Shown: positions 1 through 5,416 of the stretch, piece after piece
How positions within the stretch are numbered: the stretch's first letter is position 1
Layout: each line of letters starts with the position of its first letter
Source of the DNA: Cyanobacteria bacterium UBA9971
Lineage (GTDB): Bacteria > Cyanobacteriota > Vampirovibrionia > Gastranaerophilales > UBA9971
Assembly: GCA_003499955.1 (NCBI GenBank)
Contig: DNRP01000057.1
Location: 1-9,040, forward strand
Direction: 5' to 3'
DNA: 9,040 nt
Made by a program: the position numbers and the translations under genes
The notes under the pieces: model-generated
What the model saw: only the letters and a program-made list of their open reading frames with translations
Told to the model about the DNA's origin: nothing
Database searches by the model: none

Positions 1-1996
1 AGGAAGACCGTTTCCTCCAAGACCCGCTACGCCTGAAAAACCTGAAAGTATTGGAAAAGATAAACCTGATAGACTTAAGGCTGCTAATAAAAATGAATTC
101 CTTAAGAAAAAAGACAGGCTAAAAGAACTTGAAGATTTAAAAAGAGAAAAACAGGCTGAACAAAAAATTCAGGCAAAACTTCTTAAGAAAAAAAGAGAAG
201 AACAAGAACTTGCCGAAAAAATTACCGAAGTATATTTTGACAGCCAATTAACAGTTGGCGAACTTGCTGAAAAACTCAACTTTAGCGTGGCTGAAGTTGT
301 TAAAGAGCTTATGATGTCAGGCATCATGGCAACTGTTAATCAAACTATTGATATAGCTACAGCAAAATTAATAACTGAAAAACTCGGTCTTACTGTTATT
401 GAAGAAGAAGTAAAATCCGAAGAAGCTGAAACAGAAGTTGTTGAAAAAGAAATTGTTGATGAAACAAAGCTTAAAGAAAGAGCCCCCATTGTTACAATAA
501 TGGGACACGTTGATCACGGTAAAACTACACTTCTTGATTCAATCAGAAAATCAAAACAAAAAATAGTAACCGGTGAAGTTGGCGGAATAACTCAATCTAT
601 AGGCGCTTATACGGCAACTGTTAATAATAAAAAAATTGTATTTATTGATACACCCGGTCACGAAGCTTTTACTGCAATGAGAGCAAGAGGCGCTCAGGCT
701 ACAGATATCGTGATTTTAGTTGTAGCAGCCGATGATGGTATAATGCCGCAAACAATAGAAGCTATAAATCACGCTAAAGCGGCAAAAGTTCCTATCATAA
801 TAGCTGTAAACAAAATAGATAAACCGGGAGCCGATCCTGACAGGGTACTCCAACAACTTACAGAATACGAACTTGTTCCCGAAAAATGGGGTGGAAGCAC
901 AATTACAGTTGAAGTAAGCGCTCTTCAAGCGTTAAACCTTGATGAATTGCTTGAATATATCCTTTTAGTTGCAGAAATCGAACAATTAAAAGCTGATCCG
1001 ACAAAACCGGCAACCGGCGTAATAATTGAATCAAAACTTGATAAAGGAAAAGGCGCTGTTGCAACATTTTTAGTGTTGGAAGGAACTCTTAAAGTTGGTG
1101 ATTTTGTTGTTGCAGGAACTGTAGGCGGCAAAGTCAGGGCTTTGATTAACGATATGGGCGAACGCCTGCATAAAGTCGGTCCAAGCACACCTGTTGAAGT
1201 ACTCGGACTCACGGAAATTCCTCAGTCGGGAGATCATTTTAAAGTCGTTAAATCCGACAAACTAATGAAAGAAATAATGACTGAAAGAAAAAATAATGAA
1301 AAAATAGACCGTTTTGAAGCAATGGGAGCAACTCAGGTAAAACGCGAAATGCTTCTGCAAACCGGTCAAGGCGAAACAAAAGATCTTAATATAATTATTA
1401 AAGCAGGAACAAACGGCGCGGCGGAAGCGGTAACTTCTTCACTGCACCAGCTTGAGTCCAAACAGATTTTTGTCAAAGTAGTGCATCTCGGCATCGGTGA
1501 TATTACAGAGGCGGACGTAATGCTGGCTTCTGCAAGTAACGCAATTATTGTCGGCTTCGGTGTAAAAGAAGATCAAAACGCTCTTCGTGTATCACAGGAA
1601 GAAGGCGTATTAATCAGAAAATATGAAATCATATACCAGTTGCTTGAAGATATAGAAAAAACTATGCTAGGACTTCTTGAACCTGAATATAAAGAAATTG
1701 AAGTTGGTACAGCGGAAGTCAGACAAGTATTTACTGTTGGCAAAACATCAAAAATTGCCGGTTGTTATGTACTTGAAGGAAAAATTATCCGTAATAAAGA
1801 AGCTAAAGTCTTCAGAGGCGGCAAAGAAATCTTTAAAGGCTTAATTAATCAGTTAAAACGTTTCAAAGACGATGCCAAAGAAGTTAATGCCGGTTATGAA
1901 TGCGGTATATCTTTTGATAAATTCAACGATATTGAAGAAGGCGACATTATCAAAGTCTTGACTAAAGAAGAAATCATCAGGCATTCTTTAGTTTAG
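1..1996 (+). CDS. infB: Translation initiation factor IF-2, 5' end cut off by the window
   Basis: IF-2 is the GTPase that brings initiator fMet-tRNA to the 30S subunit and promotes subunit joining. The frame is open from the first complete codon at position 2; an apparent GTG start at 287 lies inside the protein and is not the real start. The visible part begins with a Pro- and Lys/Glu-rich linker, followed by an IF2_N-type segment (about 225-395). The G domain shows MGHVDHGKTT (500-529), DTPGHEAF (647-670) and NKID (809-820). Beta-barrel domain II follows (KLDKGKGAVATF, GPSTPVEVLGL), then domain III and the C-terminal tRNA-binding barrel. The stop is TAG at 1994. Domain III reads KAGTNGAAEA and VGFGVKED where most bacterial IF-2 proteins have forms close to KADVQGSxEA and IGFNVRPD, so it is somewhat divergent. 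It heads the infB-rbfA-truB cluster. Identification is essentially certain. Confidence 0.98.
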   Translation, partial: GRPFPPRPATPEKPESIGKDKPDRLKAANKNEFLKKKDRLKELEDLKREKQAEQKIQAKLLKKKREEQELAEKITEVYFDSQLTVGELAEKLNFSVAEVVKELMMSGIMATVNQTIDIATAKLITEKLGLTVIEEEVKSEEAETEVVEKEIVDETKLKERAPIVTIMGHVDHGKTTLLDSIRKSKQKIVTGEVGGITQSIGAYTATVNNKKIVFIDTPGHEAFTAMRARGAQATDIVILVVAADDGIMPQTIEAINHAKAAKVPIIIAVNKIDKPGADPDRVLQQLTEYELVPEKWGGSTITVEVSALQALNLDELLEYILLVAEIEQLKADPTKPATGVIIESKLDKGKGAVATFLVLEGTLKVGDFVVAGTVGGKVRALINDMGERLHKVGPSTPVEVLGLTEIPQSGDHFKVVKSDKLMKEIMTERKNNEKIDRFEAMGATQVKREMLLQTGQGETKDLNIIIKAGTNGAAEAVTSSLHQLESKQIFVKVVHLGIGDITEADVMLASASNAIIVGFGVKEDQNALRVSQEEGVLIRKYEIIYQLLEDIEKTMLGLLEPEYKEIEVGTAEVRQVFTVGKTSKIAGCYVLEGKIIRNKEAKVFRGGKEIFKGLINQLKRFKDDAKEVNAGYECGISFDKFNDIEEGDIIKVLTKEEIIRHSLV

Positions 1997-2006
1997 GGTC
2001 AATTAA

Positions 2007-2043
2007 ATTGCGACATCAGACTTATAGCCGTCTTTGGAATGAC
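2007..2043. repeat. Probable decayed copy of the palindromic repeat
   Basis: The spacer between infB and rbfA contains ATTGCGACATC on the left and GGAATGAC on the right, resembling the arms ATTGCCACGTC and GCAATGAC of the clear copies at 3456 and 6724. The left arm matches at 9 of 11 positions. The middle can form a short stem, AGAC (2018-2021) with GTCT (2030-2033). Length is 37 bases against 40-41 for the clear copies. The match is imperfect, so this could be coincidence. Confidence 0.45.
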
Positions 2044-2070
2044 AAATAACATTTAATTGGAGTAATAGAG

Positions 2071-2421
2071 ATGAATTCAAGAGGGGATCGTATAAGAAAA
2101 GCTCTTATTAAGGAACTCAGTGATATAATTCAGCATAAAGTCAAAGATCCCCGAATCAAAGGAATAATTTCCGTTACAGATGTTGAACTTTCTCCTGATA
2201 ATAAGTATGCTAAAGCTTATATAAGTATTTTCGCGGTAGATGAGTCCAAGCAGGACGTAATGGAGGCGATTAACGATTCTACTTCTTTTATAAGAGGCGA
2301 AATAAGCAGAAGAATAACAATGCGGCATACTCCCGAAATAAAATTCGAGCTTGATGAATCTCAAGAAAAAGCAAGAAGAATAAATGATTTGTTGGATAAA
2401 ATTTCAAGAGGCGAGCTTTAA
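2071..2421 (+). CDS. rbfA: Ribosome-binding factor A (30S maturation, 116 aa)
   Basis: RbfA is a small KH-fold protein that binds the 30S subunit during late maturation of 16S rRNA and is needed for cold adaptation in studied bacteria. The protein shows the family pattern: an N-terminal helix (RIRKALIKELSDIIQ), the KDPRIKGIISVTDVELSPD strand region near residues 25-43, and the C-terminal block with MRHTPEIKFELDES followed by a helix ending in NDLLDKI. The length of 116 residues is normal. The ATG at 2071 is supported by GGAG at 2059-2062, eight bases upstream. It lies 74 bases after infB, and its TAA is directly abutted by the ATG of the next gene, which implies translational coupling. Its position after infB is the standard one. 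Confidence 0.97.
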   Translation: MNSRGDRIRKALIKELSDIIQHKVKDPRIKGIISVTDVELSPDNKYAKAYISIFAVDESKQDVMEAINDSTSFIRGEISRRITMRHTPEIKFELDESQEKARRINDLLDKISRGEL

Positions 2422-2967
2422 ATGCCTAATGAACTTGTACCAATGGCAATAATAGAGAATAAAATCTTTGTTATTCGTGGACAAAAAGTCATGATTGACA
2501 GGGATTTAGCTGAATTGTACGGTGTGCGAACTATGGTTCTTAATCAGGCTGTTAAACGAAATATAAAAAGATTTCCTTCAGAATTTATGTTTCAGCTTAA
2601 TGATAAAGAAAAATTTGAAGTTATCACAATTTGTGATAACCTCAAAACAATAAAATTTTCTCCTCATAATCCTTATGCTTTCACGGAACATGGCGTTGTT
2701 ATGCTGGCAAGTGTATTAAATAGTGAACAAGCAATAGCAATAAATGTTCAAATTGTCAGGACTTTTGTTAAATTAAGAGAAATGGTTACTTCTCATAAAG
2801 AATTATCCGTTCAATTAAACGAACTTGAAAAAAAATTTATTGAATATACAAAAGAAAATTCCATTGAACAACAAGATCAAAATAAAAAAATTAACGAAAT
2901 ATTTCAATGTCTGCAATATCTTGTGGAAATACATAAACCTGAAAAAGTAGGATTTCGCGCAGATTAA
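2422..2967 (+). CDS. ORF6N-domain protein (phage-type DNA-binding/antirepressor family, 181 aa)
   Basis: The first two-thirds matches the ORF6N family (related to KilA-N domains), first known from phage antirepressor-like proteins and also found as single chromosomal genes. Recognisable parts are IENKIFVIRGQKVMIDRDLA (about residues 10-29), LAELYGV, NQAVKRNIKRFPSEFMFQL (about 41-59), and NPYAFTEHGVVMLASVL followed by IQIVRTFVKLREM-like sequence (here VQIVRTFVKLREM). The C-terminal third is charged and probably coiled coil (ELSVQLNELEKKF onward), ending in EKVGFRAD, a tail typical of the family. The frame is intact. Its ATG abuts the rbfA TAA and its own TAA abuts the truB ATG. AGAGG at 2407-2411, inside the rbfA 3' end, is its likely ribosome binding site. 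A regulatory or phage-defence role is possible but unproven. Its place between rbfA and truB is unusual and suggests insertion into the operon. Confidence 0.88.
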   Translation: MPNELVPMAIIENKIFVIRGQKVMIDRDLAELYGVRTMVLNQAVKRNIKRFPSEFMFQLNDKEKFEVITICDNLKTIKFSPHNPYAFTEHGVVMLASVLNSEQAIAINVQIVRTFVKLREMVTSHKELSVQLNELEKKFIEYTKENSIEQQDQNKKINEIFQCLQYLVEIHKPEKVGFRAD

Positions 2968-3969
2968 ATGAATATTACAGAAAAAACAAAAAAACAGGAT
3001 TTTTTCGGCATAATCAATGTAAATAAGCCTAAGGGCTTTACTTCTCACGATGTCGTCGCCAAATTAAGAAAAATTCTTAACATAAAACAAATAGGACACA
3101 CTGGAACCCTCGACCCGATGGCAACAGGAGTTCTTCCTGTCTGCGTCGGCAAAGCCACTAAGATAATTCAATACCTTGAAAGCTCTAAAGCATATAGGGC
3201 TAGTATAAAACTTGGGATTAAAACAGATACTTACGATATGGAAGGGCAAATTCTGAAAAAAATTCCTGTAACTTTGAACATAGAAGAAGTAAAAAAACAT
3301 CTCGAATGTTTTAAAGGTGAAATAACGCAAACCCCGCCAATTTATTCCGCTGTTCACTACAAAGGCAAAAGACTTTACGAATATGCCAGAAAAAATATAG
3401 AAATAACGGATATTCCGACAAGAAAAGTTACTATAAATTCTATTAATTTAGTATTAGATTGCCACGTCGGGGCTAAAGTCCCTCCTCGCAATGACGAAAA
3501 TCCTGTATTAATAGTCGATATTGACTGCTCGGAAGGGACTTATATAAGGTCTATTGCGTATGATTTAGGAGAAAAACTTGGTTACGGAGCTTGTTTAAAT
3601 GATTTAACCAGGACAAAAGCAGGAAAATTCACTTTAGAAAAAACACATACCCTTGAAGAAATTGAATCTTTGTATCAAACAGGGGATTTTGACAAATTTC
3701 TTGTAAACCCTGTTGAGATTTTACCGCTTGAAATTTTTGAAATAGATGAAATTTTACTGGAAAAAATCAAAAAGGGACAAAGTTTTTCCGCACTTCAACC
3801 TGATGGACAGATCTCCCCCTTCTTTTTTGATATTCAATCAAAAAAGCGGGTTCCCTGCTATGCTCAGGGTGACAACAAAAGTCTTTTGCAGCTTGTTTAC
3901 AAAAACAAACTTGCAGCAATCGCACGGTTTGAGGATAATATAATAAAACCTGTTAATGTTTTTATTTAA
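2968..3969 (+). CDS. truB: tRNA pseudouridine(55) synthase TruB with two insert-like segments (333 aa)
   Basis: TruB converts U55 of the tRNA T-loop to pseudouridine. Family motifs are all present: GIINVNKPKGFTSHDVV (14-30), GHTGTLDPMATG (43-54) with catalytic Asp49, KAYR with Tyr76, PPIYSAVHYKGKRLYEYAR (123-141) and CSEGTYIRSIAYDLG (187-201) with Arg194. The residue corresponding to Arg194 in E. coli is Arg181; the offset fits an insertion before this motif. Residues 164-176 (DCHVGAKVPPRND) are encoded by a palindromic repeat. A second atypical stretch, about residues 281-303 (QISPFFFDIQ through YAQGDN), sits in the C-terminal PUA-like part. At 333 residues it is longer than the roughly 300-315 usual for the family. 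The ATG follows the preceding TAA with no gap and there is no strong Shine-Dalgarno at normal spacing, so translation is probably coupled. All catalytic motifs remain, so it is likely active. Confidence 0.96.
   Translation: MNITEKTKKQDFFGIINVNKPKGFTSHDVVAKLRKILNIKQIGHTGTLDPMATGVLPVCVGKATKIIQYLESSKAYRASIKLGIKTDTYDMEGQILKKIPVTLNIEEVKKHLECFKGEITQTPPIYSAVHYKGKRLYEYARKNIEITDIPTRKVTINSINLVLDCHVGAKVPPRNDENPVLIVDIDCSEGTYIRSIAYDLGEKLGYGACLNDLTRTKAGKFTLEKTHTLEEIESLYQTGDFDKFLVNPVEILPLEIFEIDEILLEKIKKGQSFSALQPDGQISPFFFDIQSKKRVPCYAQGDNKSLLQLVYKNKLAAIARFEDNIIKPVNVFI
3456..3495. repeat. Palindromic repeat, copy inside truB
   Basis: This 40-base element starts AGATTGCCACGT and ends CTCCTCGCAATGAC. It is the same element as at 6724-6764: 15 bases are identical on the left (ATTAGATTGCCACGT, 3453-3467) and 14 on the right (3482-3495). 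The outer ATTGC and GCAAT are complementary. The middle forms its own small hairpin, GGGGC-TAAA-GTCCC, with a G-T pair. It is read in frame as DCHVGAKVPPRND of TruB. One of the other two forward frames is blocked by TAA at 3474. Confidence 0.85.
3811..3873. repeat. Hairpin-rich insert-like segment in the 3' part of truB
   Basis: A perfect 10-base inverted repeat, CTTTTTTGAT (3822-3831) and ATCAAAAAAG (3837-3846), has a 5-base loop. CCC (3817-3819) and GGG (3848-3850) extend it across a small internal loop. It is followed by CCCTG (3853-3857) and CAGGG (3865-3869), which can form a second stem, and then by TGAC. The encoded peptide, about residues 281-303, does not look like the conserved TruB C-terminus. 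GGGTTCCCTGC (3848-3858) is the reverse complement of 11 bases in queA at 5677-5687. I infer a second repeat family inserted in frame; the boundaries are approximate. Confidence 0.5.
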
Positions 3970-3991
3970 TCTTATTTAAAAGGATAAAAAA

Positions 3992-4882
3992 ATGAAAAAA
4001 ATTTCCATTATATTTGCTTCTATAATTGTTTGTAGCATGTTTTTTCAAGTTATAGTCTTTTCTTCCCCAAATACAGCACCAAACACCTGTTCTTCAGGCG
4101 TTTATCCGATAAGCAGCCATGTTTCTCGAGGAATCCAAAGGATTTTTGGGGTTAATATTCTTACAACATGGGCGGCTGAAGCAATAATTAAAAACCAAAT
4201 TTTAAAATTAATCCAAAAAGGCAGCGTAAAAGTAAATGTAAAAGCTTACAGCGCGGGAGATTTGTTTGCAGGAAAAGTTAAAGGCTTTGAAATTAGCGGA
4301 AAAAACATTGTATACAATGATATCTATATTTCATCAGTAAAAGCTCAGAGTTTATGCGATTTTACATATTTTGATTACAAAAAAACTCCTGCTATGCTTA
4401 ACAGTCCGTTGTTCTTAAAGTATGAAGCCGAAATAAAAAATAAAGAATTTCAAAAAATATTTGCATCTGACACATTAAAAAATGCTTTGCAGGGAATACC
4501 AATAAATATGGGGTTCTTGAAAATAGGAGAAGTTGATATTACTGATTTAAAACCAAACATAGCCAATAATAAAATCAACATGAAAGCCAATTTGGTCTAT
4601 AAAAAAACACCTTTTGTTTTCAAATTCCCGATAAGCTTTGAAACTGCAATAAAAGTCAAAAATGACAAGATTTTGCTTACAAACTTTAAATTCACAACAG
4701 AAGAAGAAAGCAATGATTTGAAGTTCATCACAAATTCAATAGAGCTGAACAATATAAATATTTTTGACCTAAAAACAGTTGAAAAAGAGAATTCTGACAT
4801 AAATATTAAAAAAATCAAAGTTGTTAATGATAGAATTTTCTTAGAAGGAACTTTTTGGCAACAACAAAATACTATTTTTTAA
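3992..4882 (+). CDS. Secreted DUF2993 / LmeA-like lipid-binding family protein (296 aa)
   Basis: The protein begins with a clear Sec signal peptide or anchor (MKKISIIFASIIVCSMFFQV, residues 1-20, cleavage likely near 25-30). From about residue 55 it follows the DUF2993 pattern: a helix (AEAIIKNQILKLIQKGSVKV), then KAYSAGDLFAGKVKGFEISGK-type strands, a segment ending in SPLFLKYEAEI, and NKEFQKIFASDTLKNAL. The rest is predicted beta-rich. DUF2993 includes mycobacterial LmeA, a periplasmic phospholipid-binding protein, and many cyanobacterial proteins. A role in lipid handling in the cell envelope is therefore plausible but inferred. The ATG at 3992 has AAAGGA at 3979-3984 at good spacing. It lies 22 bases after truB and 18 before the GerMN gene, so it is probably cotranscribed. 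A near-perfect inverted repeat at 4081-4103 encodes residues just after the signal peptide. Confidence 0.75.
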   Translation: MKKISIIFASIIVCSMFFQVIVFSSPNTAPNTCSSGVYPISSHVSRGIQRIFGVNILTTWAAEAIIKNQILKLIQKGSVKVNVKAYSAGDLFAGKVKGFEISGKNIVYNDIYISSVKAQSLCDFTYFDYKKTPAMLNSPLFLKYEAEIKNKEFQKIFASDTLKNALQGIPINMGFLKIGEVDITDLKPNIANNKINMKANLVYKKTPFVFKFPISFETAIKVKNDKILLTNFKFTTEEESNDLKFITNSIELNNINIFDLKTVEKENSDINIKKIKVVNDRIFLEGTFWQQQNTIF

Positions 4883-4900
4883 AAATACAGGTGGGTCAAT

Positions 4901-5413
4901 ATGAAAAACCGAAAAAATGTCATAATTTCAATAATAGCTTTAATAGGCGCAATTGTTTTAATTTTCGCCGTTTTTCTGGTAATTAAAAGCCAAAAATTAA
5001 CAGACAAAAATTCAGTCAAAGTCTATTTTGTGAAGAGCATTGACAGCGCAGACTTTGGCCTCACACCTGTAAGAAGAAAAATTTCTCCCGATAAGTCAAG
5101 AATTTCAACTGCAATAACGGAACTTTTAAAAGGACCCTCTAAAAAAGAAGAAAAAGCAGGTTTTTATACCGAGATTCCTTCAACTACAAAGCTTATTGAA
5201 ATAAAAGAAACTCCTAAAGATATAAATATAAACCTTTCAAAAGATTTTGAATCGGGAGGCGGTTCTACATCAATGAGTATGCGTCTTAAACAACTCGTAA
5301 ATACTTCTCTTGACGCAGAAAAAACCAGACCTGTTTATTTGCAGTTAAACGGAAAAAAAGTTGAATCTATCGGTGGAGAAGGTGTAATTGTTTCTCAGCC
5401 GCTGTCGAGATAA
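4901..5413 (+). CDS. Membrane-anchored single GerMN-domain protein (170 aa)
   Basis: Residues about 8-28 form a hydrophobic N-terminal segment after MKNRKN, consistent with an uncleaved signal anchor placing the rest outside the membrane. The remainder fits one GerMN domain: a first strand VKVYFVKS, then RISTAITELLKGPSKKEEKAGFYTEIP, a middle strand pair ending in ININLSKDFESGGG, a helix MSMRLKQLVNTSL, and a final PVYLQLNGKKVESIGGEG. GerMN domains occur as two copies in the spore germination protein GermM/GerM and as single copies in many non-sporulating bacteria, including cyanobacteria, in cell-envelope proteins. The substrate or partner is unknown, so nothing here implies sporulation. AGGTGG at 4889-4894, six bases before the ATG, supports the start. 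It is 3 bases upstream of queA and probably cotranscribed with its neighbours. Confidence 0.8.
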   Translation: MKNRKNVIISIIALIGAIVLIFAVFLVIKSQKLTDKNSVKVYFVKSIDSADFGLTPVRRKISPDKSRISTAITELLKGPSKKEEKAGFYTEIPSTTKLIEIKETPKDININLSKDFESGGGSTSMSMRLKQLVNTSLDAEKTRPVYLQLNGKKVESIGGEGVIVSQPLSR

Positions 5414-5416
5414 AAA

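Noticed and set aside
716..1212. Two open frames on the minus strand opposite infB (716-928 and 925-1212)
   Set aside because: They lie wholly within the strongly conserved IF-2 coding sequence on the other strand, show no protein motif, and are shadows of it.
287..1996. A complete IF-2 gene starting at GTG 287
   Set aside because: The frame is open upstream to the window edge and encodes recognisable IF-2 linker and IF2_N sequence, so 287 is internal.
2077..3357. Minus-strand open frames opposite rbfA, the ORF6N gene and truB
   Set aside because: Low-complexity Phe/Tyr/Ile-rich translations without domains, opposite genes that are clearly recognised.
3746..3943. Alternative plus-strand frame inside truB
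   Set aside because: It overlaps truB entirely in another frame and has no recognisable product; the truB frame continues to conserved C-terminal sequence.
4081..4103. Inverted repeat AAACACCTG / CAGGCGTTT in the DUF2993 gene as another repeat insertion
   Set aside because: One mismatch in nine pairs and no second copy in the window; the segment follows a signal peptide where sequence is free to vary, so insertion cannot be shown.
4597..4818. Minus-strand open frame opposite the DUF2993 gene
   Set aside because: Hydrophobic, Phe/Ser-rich translation of AT-rich sequence with no motif, opposite a gene with a good start site and signal peptide.
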